From NCBI GenBank assembly GCA_010671965.1, contig JAAHIC010000168.1:1-8091 (forward strand): a DNA stretch of 8,091 bases, read 5' to 3'. The position numbers and the translations under genes are program-made. Position 1 is the first letter of the stretch; each line of letters begins with the position of its first letter. The notes under the pieces are model-generated. The model saw only the letters and a list, made by a program, of their open reading frames with translations, had not been told where the DNA came from and did no database searches. The DNA is from Leptolyngbya sp. SIO4C5. Lineage in GTDB: Bacteria; Cyanobacteriota; Cyanobacteriia; Phormidesmidales; Phormidesmidaceae. Below are positions 1 through 6,838 of this stretch, piece by piece.

Positions 1-44
1 GAAATAATCAGGCAAATTAGCCCTAGCCACTGTCCCAGTTTCAC
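1..44 (-). pseudogene. Duplicate 5' end of the AI-2E/PerM permease gene, cut by the window edge
   Basis: Inside the left repeat arm, the minus strand repeats the GTG start and the next 13 codons (MKLGQWLGLICLII) of the permease that begins at 309, with its ribosome binding site at 53-58. The window ends here, so it is not visible whether this copy continues as a full gene or stops. Within the window it is only a fragment. If the inverted repeat is an assembly or amplification chimera, this copy does not exist in the cell. Confidence 0.5.
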
Positions 45-101
45 GCAGGTTATCCTTTGGTTAAAGGCGAATCTGCCCAAGCGATCGCCATTATTAACGC
101 T
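1..101. repeat. Left arm of a 101-bp perfect inverted repeat
   Basis: This stretch is the exact reverse complement of 252-352, without a mismatch (paired positions add up to 353). The match stops at 102/251 and may continue to the left, since the window ends inside the arm. On the minus strand it carries a second copy of the permease leader: the HIP1 site, the AAAGGA ribosome binding site and the first codons. Perfect identity over non-coding and coding bases means either a very recent duplication or a fold-back artefact. Confidence 0.95.
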
Positions 102-228
102 GCCAGAGAAGCTGAGCCAGGTATTCAGGCGGCTGGTCCAGTCCGCTCTGCTGCAGCACCACCGATAGCCAATCTTTAGGCAGATCAAAACGCGGTTGAA
201 GCTGCCATTGATGCGTAGAATTAACCAT
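94..228 (-). pseudogene. recJ: N-terminal fragment resembling RecJ ssDNA exonuclease, truncated at a repeat junction
   Basis: Starting from ATG at 228, the minus strand encodes 44 residues: MVNSTHQWQLQP, then FDLPKDW, ending in EYLAQLLWQR and a TAA at 96-94. The spacing of WQL, LP and the closing LAQLLWQR matches my recollection of the N-terminus of cyanobacterial RecJ, a 5'-3' single-strand exonuclease of recombination and mismatch repair, in which a WQRG-type motif continues into the DHH domain. Here the reading runs into the left repeat arm at base 101, and the stop codon lies in the duplicated DNA. None of the catalytic DHH/DHHA1 region is present. recJ would have been divergent from the permease gene, with starts 80 bp apart. 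The RecJ call rests on about 43 residues and is moderate. Confidence 0.55.
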
Positions 229-308
229 TAAGGCTCTGATTTTGCCGTGGAAGCGTTAATAATGGCGATCGCTTGGGCAGATTCGCCTTTAACCAAAGGA
301 TAACCTGC
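229..308. promoter_or_regulatory. Divergent intergenic region between recJ-like fragment and permease, with ribosome binding site
   Basis: This 80-bp gap must hold the leaders of both divergent genes. AAAGGA at 295-300 lies 8 bases before the GTG at 309 and supports that start for the permease. A HIP1 site is at 265-272. I see no clear -35/-10 pair. Bases 252-308 belong to the right arm of the inverted repeat, so this leader is present twice. Confidence 0.5.
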
Positions 309-352
309 GTGAAACTGGGACAGTGGCTAGGGCTAATTTGCCTGATTATTTC
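252..352. repeat. Right arm of the 101-bp perfect inverted repeat
   Basis: This is the partner of 1-101. The arm runs from within the recJ/permease intergenic region, through the HIP1 site and ribosome binding site, into codon 15 of the permease gene. This arm is probably the native copy, because it joins directly to an intact permease ORF and to the ordinary-looking upstream region of the recJ-like fragment. The spacer between the arms is 150 bp. Confidence 0.95.
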
Positions 353-1442
353 TCTCTATATTTTGTGGCAGATTCGGCAAATTCTGCTGCTGATCTTTAC
401 TGCCGTCATTATTGCGATCGCGCTTAATTCTCTGGCCCGGCGGGTAGAGCAGCTAGGAACGCCGCGTCGGTTTGCCTTACCGGCTGTGATTGTCGCTTTC
501 TTCGTGCTGGCGGCGCTGTTTTTTGTGGGCATTGTGCCGCCTTTCGTCGAGCAGTTCAGCTTGCTAATTGAGATCTTAATTGCCGGATTTGAGGGGCTGC
601 CCAACTTCATCCGCCAGCTACAGGGCAATCTACCTTTTGAGCTGCCTAGCTTGTCAATGGTCACAGACTGGTTAGCGGCTCAAAATGCCTCCACACTGGG
701 AATTTTCCGCAACTTCTTCTCTTTCTTCAACAATACGCTGCAGATTCTCCTGCAGACGCTGCTAGTGGTGATTCTCTCAATCATGCTGGCGGTCAACCCC
801 AGCGCCTATCGCGGGGCCGGACTGCGGCTGATTCCCTCCTTCTATCGGCGGCGGGCTGACGAAATTCTGCATGAGTGCGAGGTTGCCTTAGTCAACTGGA
901 TGGGGGGAATTCTGATCAGCTCGGTGTTCGTATTTGCCCTTAGCTTTTTGGGACTGTCAGTTTTAGGCATCAAGCTGGTTCTAGCCCACGCGCTGTTAGC
1001 CGGACTGCTGAACTTTATTCCCAATATCGGCCCCACGCTCAGCGTCGGCTCGCCAATTTTGGTGGCCCTGCTTTCTCCCGACCCCTGGAAGGCGATCGCG
1101 GTTTTTGGCCTCTACATTGTTATCCAAAACATCGAAAGCTACTGGCTGACCCCCACCGTCATGGCCCACCAGGTTTCTCTCCTGCCTGCTCTAACCCTGG
1201 CCGCGCAGATTTTCTTTGCTACGGCCTTTGGCTTTTTGGGACTGCTGCTGGCCTTGCCCCTCGCTGTGGTCAGCAAAATCTGGCTGCAGGAGCTGCTAAT
1301 CAAAGATATTTTGGATCAGTGGGTGGAAAATCCGCCGCGATCGCAAACCGCAGTGACCATTTTGCCCCAGCCGCTGCCGCTGACAAGCGCTGAAGCCGTT
1401 GCGGCTGCCGACGGCATGGAAGGGACTTCAGAAGAAATTTAG
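309..1442 (+). CDS. AI-2E family (PerM/YhhT-type) membrane transporter
   Basis: This 377-residue polytopic inner-membrane protein belongs to the AI-2 exporter / PerM family. Family members are proposed to export small molecules or exchange ions, and the substrate cannot be read from sequence. Hydrophobic segments lie at about 5-40, 56-78, 141-162, 197-216, 222-256, 262-280 and 295-325. A soluble loop between 85 and 140 is typical of the family. Family hallmarks are LNFIPNIGP (234-242) and a C-terminal glycine/proline-rich helix, GFLGLLLALPLAVV (308-321). The GTG at 309 is preferred over an upstream TTG at 273, because AAAGGA sits 8 bases before it and cyanobacterial homologues usually begin MKLGQW or similar. 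The last ~40 residues are a polar, alanine- and proline-rich tail outside the conserved domain. The first 44 bases are duplicated in inverse orientation at the window edge. The family call is secure; the role is not. Confidence 0.9.
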   Translation: MKLGQWLGLICLIISLYILWQIRQILLLIFTAVIIAIALNSLARRVEQLGTPRRFALPAVIVAFFVLAALFFVGIVPPFVEQFSLLIEILIAGFEGLPNFIRQLQGNLPFELPSLSMVTDWLAAQNASTLGIFRNFFSFFNNTLQILLQTLLVVILSIMLAVNPSAYRGAGLRLIPSFYRRRADEILHECEVALVNWMGGILISSVFVFALSFLGLSVLGIKLVLAHALLAGLLNFIPNIGPTLSVGSPILVALLSPDPWKAIAVFGLYIVIQNIESYWLTPTVMAHQVSLLPALTLAAQIFFATAFGFLGLLLALPLAVVSKIWLQELLIKDILDQWVENPPRSQTAVTILPQPLPLTSAEAVAAADGMEGTSEEI

Positions 1443-1527
1443 CCCAGTCAGATAAGGGGGATCGTGGAACTCCCGATAGCTGGCCCTTATGATCATAAAA
1501 ATAACCTTAACTGATTCATAACTCTCC
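1443..1527. other. Intergenic spacer with hairpin and 12-bp perfect palindrome
   Basis: These 85 bp lie between the permease and the amidohydrolase. ATAAGGG (1452-1458) can pair with CCCTTAT (1484-1490), with a weak inner ATCG/CGAT stem. No T-run follows, so this is a poor intrinsic terminator. It overlaps a perfect palindrome, TTATGATCATAA (1487-1498), 29 bases before the ATG, which could be an operator. No Shine-Dalgarno sequence is seen before 1528, which is common in cyanobacteria. Confidence 0.4.
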
Positions 1528-2718
1528 ATGCTCAGCCGGATAAAAGCGATCGCTGAAAAAATTTCTCCTCGCCTAATTGAAATTTACCGTCATCTCCACA
1601 GCCACCCCGAACTGAGCGGCCAAGAATACCAGACTGCAGCCTATGTCTCTGGCGTCGTCTCTTCCTGCGGCCTCCACGTTCAGGAATTTGTTGGCAAAAC
1701 GGGGGTCGTGGCAGAACTCGAAGGGGCCAATCCAGAGCAGACCAGACTGGCGATACGCACCGATATGGACGCTCTGCCCATTCCGGAGCAGACCGAACTG
1801 CCCCATACCTCCCGTCAGCTCGGCATTATGCACGCCTGCGGCCATGATGTTCATACAACGGTGGGCCTGGGTACGGCCATGCTGCTGGCAGAGCTAGGGG
1901 AAACCCTGCCGGGCACTACACGCTTTATCTTTCAGCCAGCGGAGGAAACGGCCCAGGGTGCCCGCTGGATGCTGGAAGATAATGTGATGGCGGATGTCAG
2001 CGCTATTTTGGGGCTACATGTGTTCCCCACTATTTTGGGCGGTCATGTGGGCATTCGCTATGGGGCACTAACAGCCGCCGCCGACGATCTGGAAATTATC
2101 ATTCTGGGGGAATCGGGGCATGGCGCCCGGCCCCATGAGGCGATTGACGCCATCTGGATTGCGGCCCAGGTAATCACCACGCTGCAGCAGGCCATCAGCC
2201 GGACTCACAACCCGCTGCGTCCGGTGGTGCTAACGATTGGGCAAATTTCTGGGGGGCGAGCCCCCAACGTGATTGCCAATCAGGTCAAGCTGCTGGGTAC
2301 GGTGCGATCGCTGCATCCTGAAACCAGCGAAGAACTGCCCGACTGGATTGAGCAGATTGTAGCGGCTGTCTGTCAGCCGTTTGGGGCCAAGTATGAGGTG
2401 AACTATCAGCGGCGCGTTCCCTCGGTGCAGAACGATCCGGCCCTGACCCAAATTGTGGAAATGGCGGCGCAGGAGGCTTGGGGCAGCGATCGCGTCCAGA
2501 TTTTGATGGAGCCTTCTCTAGGGGCTGAGGATTTTTCGCTGTACCTCGATCAGGCACCAGGGACAATGTTTCGCTTGGGGGTCGGCTTTGCCAACAAGCC
2601 CAACTATCCCCTGCACCATCCCCAGTTTGAGGTAGATGAGTCAGCGATTGTCACGGGTGTGGTAACGATGGCCTATGCGGCCTATCAGTACTGGCAGCAG
2701 TTTGGCAGCAACGCCTAG
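1528..2718 (+). CDS. M20 family metallopeptidase / N-acyl-amino-acid amidohydrolase
   Basis: This 396-residue cytosolic metal-dependent hydrolase is of the M20D type (hippurate hydrolase / N-acyl-L-amino acid amidohydrolase / IAA-amino acid hydrolase group), which cleaves an acyl group or amino-acid conjugate from an amide. The metal site can be followed: HACGHD (102-107) gives C104 and H106, QPAEET (136-141) gives E139/E140, GLHV (162-165) gives H164, and LHHPQF (362-367) gives the last histidine. RTDMDALP (77-84) and the lid/dimerisation domain, with GHGARPHEAIDA (198-209) and GRAPNVIAN (243-251), are all present. Length is normal for the family, and nothing is missing. The ATG at 1528 gives a usual N-terminus (MLSRIKAIAEKISPRLIEI). 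The gene is 85 bp downstream of the permease on the same strand, so co-transcription is possible but not shown. The natural substrate cannot be assigned. Confidence 0.93.
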   Translation: MLSRIKAIAEKISPRLIEIYRHLHSHPELSGQEYQTAAYVSGVVSSCGLHVQEFVGKTGVVAELEGANPEQTRLAIRTDMDALPIPEQTELPHTSRQLGIMHACGHDVHTTVGLGTAMLLAELGETLPGTTRFIFQPAEETAQGARWMLEDNVMADVSAILGLHVFPTILGGHVGIRYGALTAAADDLEIIILGESGHGARPHEAIDAIWIAAQVITTLQQAISRTHNPLRPVVLTIGQISGGRAPNVIANQVKLLGTVRSLHPETSEELPDWIEQIVAAVCQPFGAKYEVNYQRRVPSVQNDPALTQIVEMAAQEAWGSDRVQILMEPSLGAEDFSLYLDQAPGTMFRLGVGFANKPNYPLHHPQFEVDESAIVTGVVTMAYAAYQYWQQFGSNA

Positions 2719-2759
2719 AACACCCACAAATCGGTCTGAGATTTTGTGATCAGATGGGC

Positions 2760-2778
2760 TGAGTCGAAAGACTCATTT
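2760..2778 (+). terminator. Candidate rho-independent terminator after the amidohydrolase
   Basis: TGAGTC (2760-2765), a GAAA tetraloop and GACTCA (2770-2775) form a perfect 6-bp stem followed by TTT, 41 bases after the amidohydrolase stop. The stable GNRA loop and position favour a terminator. The short T-run makes it a weak one. Confidence 0.5.
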
Positions 2779-2783
2779 AAATA

Positions 2784-2853
2784 GAACTTACGCGCTTGAC
2801 AGGACTTTAACTGCTCCCAAGTGTCGCCCCCTTAATTAGGGGATAGGGGGGAT
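2784..2853. repeat. Degenerate intergenic repeat: TTACGC-CTTGAC motif plus C-run/G-run hairpin
   Basis: AACTTACGCGCTTGAC (2785-2800) is followed 26 bases later by CCCCC (2827-2831), TTAATTA and GGGG (2839-2842), then ATA and GGGGGG (2846-2851). CCCCT/AGGGG can form a hairpin with a 5-base loop. The same two modules recur in the same order and orientation at 7850-7925. From memory, both kinds of short sequence are common between genes in filamentous cyanobacteria. It sits between two convergent genes and may help end transcription. Confidence 0.5.
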
Positions 2854-2862
2854 CCTAGCGCT

Positions 2863-3990
2863 CTAGCGGCTAGTTTGGCCGGTGATTAAACTCCCTGCCG
2901 GATTGATGTAGCCCCAGCGATCGCCCGCCTGCACCCGCGCCAATCCCTCCGAAAATTTGCTGGCGCTGGCAAAGCTCGGCTCGACTACAATCTCGCCGGT
3001 TTTGTCAATGTAGCCGTAGCGTCCCCCTTGCTGAATCACAGCCCGATCGCCGGAGAAGTCAGCCGCATAGTCAAACTGAGGCGCAATTACCAGCTCACCT
3101 GTTTTATCGATATAACCCCACTTACCATTGACCAAGACCACCGCGTAGCCCTCAGCAAAATCAGCCGCAAAGTCGAACTCAGGGGCGATCGCCATTTCCC
3201 CTGCCGCATCAACGTAGCCCCACTGATCTCCCTGCCGCACCCGTCCTAGTCCCTCAGAAAAGCTGAAAGCGCCATCATACTGCGGCTCAATCACCATATC
3301 GCCTGTCGGGTCAAGATAGCCGTATTTGTCCCCTGTTTTAGCCACCGCCAGCGACTCCGAAAAACTCCAGGCATCCCGGAGCAGCGGCATAATCACCAGC
3401 TTGCCGGTGGGGTCAACATAGCCATACTGGCTCTGCAGCTTCACGACCGCCAGCCCTTCCGAAAAGTTCTCAGCTAAATCAAACTGGGGTTCAATTAACC
3501 ACTCTCCCTGAGGGTTAATGTAGCCATATTTCGTACCGCCCTGTACCGCCGCCAGTCCTTCTGAAAAAGGTTTGGCCTGCCGAAACTGGACATCAATCAC
3601 CCAGTCACCGCTGCGATCGATATAGCCAAAATAGTCTCCGGCCTGAGCGATCGCCCGGTTGTCGGCAAAGGCTGAAACCAGCGTAATGTTCGGGTCAATG
3701 ACATTAATAACCAGGCTGCCAGTGGCGTCAATATAGCCCAGGCGATCGCCCAGGCGGACAACCGCCATGCCGTTTTCAAAATCACTGGCAGCATCAAATA
3801 GCAGGGGCTGGTTCATCTGCGTGGACTTCTCTAGGCTCATCTGCAATGGCTGTACCACAGGAACAACGCTTTGGGCTTTTAGCTGCGATGACGGGCGATC
3901 GCAGCCAGCAACCGCCAAGATAGTGAACCCTAAAATGCAGGATTTAGCAAGCGTTATCCCAGACGATTCCCAGCGGGGCACAGCAACCAT
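2863..3990 (-). CDS. WG-repeat lipoprotein
   Basis: This 375-residue protein is predicted to be lipid-anchored on the outer face of the inner membrane or in the outer membrane. A hydrophobic stretch (about 17-29) ends in VAGC, a good lipobox with C30 as the lipidated residue. After a linker (31-65) come nine WG/KWG-type repeats. The GY pairs lie at 85, 122, 156, 190, 224, 258, 292, 326 and 360, a spacing of 37 and then exactly 34 residues seven times. Each unit reads roughly FSEGLAVV..G.KYGYID.TGE.VI.PQFD. Such repeats are thought to form a beta-rich fold of unknown binding role and are frequent in cyanobacteria. No catalytic domain is present. The ATG at 3990 is the only reasonable start that keeps the signal, although no clear ribosome binding site precedes it. 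It is divergent from the oxidoreductase at 4114. Confidence 0.88.
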   Translation of the reverse strand: MVAVPRWESSGITLAKSCILGFTILAVAGCDRPSSQLKAQSVVPVVQPLQMSLEKSTQMNQPLLFDAASDFENGMAVVRLGDRLGYIDATGSLVINVIDPNITLVSAFADNRAIAQAGDYFGYIDRSGDWVIDVQFRQAKPFSEGLAAVQGGTKYGYINPQGEWLIEPQFDLAENFSEGLAVVKLQSQYGYVDPTGKLVIMPLLRDAWSFSESLAVAKTGDKYGYLDPTGDMVIEPQYDGAFSFSEGLGRVRQGDQWGYVDAAGEMAIAPEFDFAADFAEGYAVVLVNGKWGYIDKTGELVIAPQFDYAADFSGDRAVIQQGGRYGYIDKTGEIVVEPSFASASKFSEGLARVQAGDRWGYINPAGSLITGQTSR

Positions 3991-4113
3991 TAAATTGAGC
4001 CAAAATAGCCATCCCTTTCGTTCTAACGTTAAAGCCCAGCTTTTGACCGTAAACTTACCTATACTATTGAGTCAACGGGACAACAAGATGTCCGCTTAGC
4101 TAGGTGGGCCGTA
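3991..4113. promoter_or_regulatory. Divergent promoter region between WG lipoprotein and oxidoreductase
   Basis: A TATACT at 4060-4065 is a plausible -10 for the + gene, but no -35 is at the right distance (TTGACC at 4043-4048 is only 11 bases away). TTGACT at 4075-4070 on the minus strand could be a -35 for the lipoprotein gene, although its -10 would be poor. TTGAC (4043-4047) and GTCAA (4071-4075) form an inverted pair 23 bases apart. GGACA/TGTCC (4078-4082/4089-4093) is a small hairpin in the + leader. AGGTGG (4102-4107), 6 bases before the ATG at 4114, is the ribosome binding site. Confidence 0.45.
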
Positions 4114-5223
4114 ATGACACAATCCGTTCTTATTTTGGGGGGTACAGGGCGTATTGGCAGCAGCGTGGCGCAAGACCTGCTCTTAAACACCCAAGCTAGG
4201 CTGACTCTCAGCGGTCGCACTGGGCGATCGCAGTTAGATCTGGCGCAGCGAAGTCCCCAGCGGGTGCAGAGCATTGGCCTTGATTTGGACAATCAGGCGG
4301 CGCTGCGCGGGGCGATCGCGGCTCATGATTTAACTATTCACTGCGCCGGGCCGTTTAGCTATCGCGACGACCGGGTGCTGCAGCTCTGTATTGCCTTGGG
4401 CAAGCCCTATATAGACGTGGCCGATAATCCCCCTTATGTCAGAGAAGCTCTAGCGCTGCGATCGCAGGCGGCAGCGGCAGGCGTCACAGCAGTTGTCAGT
4501 ACGGGCGTGTTCCCCGGCATCTCCAACAGTATGGTGCGTCAGGGCGTTGAGCAGCTCGATCAGGCTAATGAAGTGAAGCTGAGCTATGTGGTGGCTGGGT
4601 CGGGGGGAGCAGGCGTCACGGTGATGCGCACGACGTTTCTGGAGCTGCAGCATTTATTTCCGGCCTGGGTGAACGGGCAGTGGCAAGAGATTGAACCCTA
4701 CAGCCAGCGCGAGGCGGTAGACTTTCCGGCTCCCTATGGCCGCTGCGGCGTCTACTGGTTCAGCACGGTAGAAGCGATGACGCTGCCCCAGTCTTTTCCG
4801 CTCAAAACGGTAACCACGAAGTTCGGTTCGCTGCCCAATTTTTACAACCATCTCACCTGGCTGATGGCCCATGCCGTACCCAAAGGCTGGCTGCGCCGAC
4901 CAGAGACAGTTGAGCTGCTAGCTAAAGCTAGCTACCAGATGACCCAGCTCAGCGATCGCTTTAGCGGCACAGGCATTGCCATGCGCGCCGCTATTGCAGG
5001 GCAGAAAGACGGCCAGCCGACTCACTATGTCTCAACCCTGATGCAGGAAGATACGGCGGTTGCGGCAGGCTATGGCACCGGCAGCGTAGCGCAGATGATT
5101 CTCGCTGGTGAGCTAGATCAGCCAGGCGTTTGGCCAGTGGAGCAGGCGCTGACCACGGCCCAGTTTGAGCAAGCTATGCGGCAGCGGGAAATTAAAATTA
5201 CGCGATCGCTGACAGCTTCCTAG
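4114..5223 (+). CDS. Saccharopine dehydrogenase-like NAD(P)-binding oxidoreductase
   Basis: This 369-residue protein has an N-terminal Rossmann fold. [11 protein letters not shown] (5-15) gives the dinucleotide-binding G9-x-x-G12-x-x-G15. LSGR (32-35) follows at the end of beta-2, where an arginine suits NADP(H). Then come HCAGPF (76-81) and [14 protein letters not shown] (99-112), which are typical of the saccharopine dehydrogenase / trans-acting enoyl reductase superfamily. [10 protein letters not shown] (129-138) opens the second domain. Family members reduce or oxidise varied substrates. True lysine-pathway saccharopine dehydrogenase is not implied, and the substrate is unknown. AGGTGG 6 bases upstream supports the start. 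Its TAG stop (5221-5223) lies in a CTAG shared with the stop of convergent lysS, so the two genes overlap by 4 bp with no space for a terminator. Confidence 0.85.
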   Translation: MTQSVLILGGTGRIGSSVAQDLLLNTQARLTLSGRTGRSQLDLAQRSPQRVQSIGLDLDNQAALRGAIAAHDLTIHCAGPFSYRDDRVLQLCIALGKPYIDVADNPPYVREALALRSQAAAAGVTAVVSTGVFPGISNSMVRQGVEQLDQANEVKLSYVVAGSGGAGVTVMRTTFLELQHLFPAWVNGQWQEIEPYSQREAVDFPAPYGRCGVYWFSTVEAMTLPQSFPLKTVTTKFGSLPNFYNHLTWLMAHAVPKGWLRRPETVELLAKASYQMTQLSDRFSGTGIAMRAAIAGQKDGQPTHYVSTLMQEDTAVAAGYGTGSVAQMILAGELDQPGVWPVEQALTTAQFEQAMRQREIKITRSLTAS

Positions 5224-6773
5224 TCGTCCACCTCAGCTTTTTCCTGGCGCAGCAGCGGAAAGGCAATCACATCGCGAATGCTGGCGGCATCGGTGAGCAA
5301 CATCACTAGGCGATCGATGCCGATGCCCTCGCCGCAGGTGGGCGGCATCCCATACTCTAGGGCCATGAGAAAATCTTCGTCTACGCCTGGCGCTTCCAAA
5401 TCCCCAGCCGCCTTCCGCGCCGCCTGTAGCTCGAAGCGCTGTCGCTGATCGACCGGATCGGTCAACTCTGAGAAGCCATTGGCAGTTTCGCGGCCCACAA
5501 TGAACAGCTCAAAACGCTCAACCAAGCCCGGTTGGCTGCGGTGAGGCTTAGCTAAGGGGGACACTTCTACCGGATAGTCAATCACAAAAGTAGGCTGAAT
5601 CAGCGTCGCCTCTACCTTTTGCTCAAACGCCTCGTTCAGCAGCTTGCCAATAGAGTCTATCTCTTCTAAATGGGTTAGTCCGGCTGCAGCAGCCGCTGTC
5701 TTAGCCTGATCTAGGGTTTCAAATTGGGCGAAATCTAGCCCGGTCTTTTCCTGCACCAGCTCGTGCATAGTTACTTTACGCCAGGGAGGTGTCAGGTCAA
5801 CGGTTTCTCCCTGATAGGTAATCTGCATCGTGCCTAGCACCGACTGAGCCACTTCCGCAATCATGGCTTCGGTCAGTGCCATAAAGTCGTGGTAGTCGGC
5901 GTAAGCCTGATAGAATTCGATGCTGGTAAATTCAGGATTATGGCGGGTGGAGATGCCCTCGTTGCGAAAGATACGGCCAATCTCAAATACTTTTTCAAAG
6001 CCGCCGACAATCATGCGCTTGAGGTGGAGCTCGGTAGCGATGCGCAGGTAAAGCTCTCGCTCCAGGGTGTTGTGGTAGGTCACGAAGGGCCGCGCCTCCG
6101 CCCCGCCCGCTTCTCCCTGCAGCACCGGAGTTTCAATCTCTAAAAAGCCGCGCTGTTCTAGGTAGCGGCGAATGCCTGTGGTAATCAGAGCGCGGCGACG
6201 AAAGGTTTCGCGCACCTCTGGATTGACGATGAGATCGACGTAGCGCTGGCGGTAGCGCTTTTCTACGTCGGTGAGGCCGTGCCACTTGTCAGGGAGCGGC
6301 AGCAGGGCTTTGGTGAGGATGGCGTATTCCTGGACGCTGACCGAGAGTTCGCCTTTGTCGGTGCGGCGGAGGCTGCCTTTGACGCCTAAAATGTCGCCTA
6401 CGTCAGTGAGCTGTTTGAGATGGGTGAAGGCGCTGGCATCGGTATCGGCCATGCCTGCCTGAATCTTTTTCTTATCGAGATAGAGCTGAATCGTGCCGGT
6501 TTCATCCTGCAGGTTGAAAAAAGCCAGCTTGCCAAAGACGCGGCGGGCCAAAATTCGTCCGGCGATCGCCACTTCTATGTCCACTTCTTCCCCATTGGGC
6601 AGCTCGGCAAACTTAGTCTGCAAATCCGCGGCGGTATGGGTGGTTTGCCAGCGGTAGCGGTAGGGATTAAAACCCAGGTCGCGGAGCTGCTGAGCTTTCT
6701 CCAGCCGGGTAGCGCGAATTTCCTCTAGGCTAGAGGCACTTTGGGCAGCCGAGCGCGATTGATCTGAGGCCAT
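5220..6773 (-). CDS. lysS: Lysyl-tRNA synthetase, class II
   Basis: This enzyme charges tRNA-Lys with lysine using ATP, in the cytosol. With ATG at 6773 it has 517 residues, close to the ~500 of bacterial LysS. The OB-fold anticodon-binding domain covers about 60-155. The catalytic domain shows motif 1 around [17 protein letters not shown] (202-218), motif 2 with [18 protein letters not shown] (269-286) and motif 3 with [13 protein letters not shown] (481-493). [10 protein letters not shown] (403-412) and the ELTDP stretch (436-440) are also intact. A TTG eight codons upstream (6797) keeps the frame but is unlikely to be the start: AGGA (6782-6779) lies 5 bases before the ATG, and a TATAAT at 6809-6804 would place the transcript start at about the TTG. 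It is 65 bp downstream of metF on the same strand and overlaps the convergent oxidoreductase gene by 4 bp. Confidence 0.97.
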   Translation of the reverse strand: MASDQSRSAAQSASSLEEIRATRLEKAQQLRDLGFNPYRYRWQTTHTAADLQTKFAELPNGEEVDIEVAIAGRILARRVFGKLAFFNLQDETGTIQLYLDKKKIQAGMADTDASAFTHLKQLTDVGDILGVKGSLRRTDKGELSVSVQEYAILTKALLPLPDKWHGLTDVEKRYRQRYVDLIVNPEVRETFRRRALITTGIRRYLEQRGFLEIETPVLQGEAGGAEARPFVTYHNTLERELYLRIATELHLKRMIVGGFEKVFEIGRIFRNEGISTRHNPEFTSIEFYQAYADYHDFMALTEAMIAEVAQSVLGTMQITYQGETVDLTPPWRKVTMHELVQEKTGLDFAQFETLDQAKTAAAAAGLTHLEEIDSIGKLLNEAFEQKVEATLIQPTFVIDYPVEVSPLAKPHRSQPGLVERFELFIVGRETANGFSELTDPVDQRQRFELQAARKAAGDLEAPGVDEDFLMALEYGMPPTCGEGIGIDRLVMLLTDAASIRDVIAFPLLRQEKAEVDD

Positions 6774-6803
6774 TAGAGTCCTGACGAATTCTGACAAGTT
6801 CCC

Positions 6804-6809
6804 ATTATA
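6804..6809 (-). promoter_or_regulatory. Consensus -10 element for lysS
   Basis: On the minus strand, TATAAT (6809-6804) lies in the metF-lysS gap, 30 bases before the preferred lysS ATG. No TTGACA-like -35 is found 16-18 bases further up, where a HIP1 site (6827-6834) lies instead. A short leader of about 24 nt is predicted. It suggests that lysS can be transcribed apart from metF. Confidence 0.55.
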
Positions 6810-6838
6810 GAAAGGGATGGCCCAACGCGATCGCCTAG

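Noticed and set aside
273..308. TTG at 273 as the permease start, giving 12 more residues
   Set aside because: The extra residues are polar and unlike the family N-terminus, 273 has no ribosome binding site, and AAAGGA is ideally placed for the GTG at 309.
2897..3780. CRISPR or DNA-level tandem repeat in the 2.9-3.8 kb region
   Set aside because: The periodicity comes from the 34-residue WG repeats (102 bp). Units differ at many codon positions and there are no unique spacers.
4049..4064. NtcA-type site (GTA...TAC) upstream of the oxidoreductase
   Set aside because: GTA and TAC are 10 bases apart instead of the 8 of the NtcA consensus, and the distance to a -10 is wrong.
4088..4099. Leader mini-ORF ATG TCC GCT TAG before the oxidoreductase
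   Set aside because: It has three codons and no ribosome binding site of its own. Nothing separates it from chance.
6774..6838. T-box or lysine riboswitch ahead of lysS
   Set aside because: The gap is only 65 bp, with a TATAAT placed so that the leader would be about 24 nt. That is too short for either structure, and no conserved element is seen.
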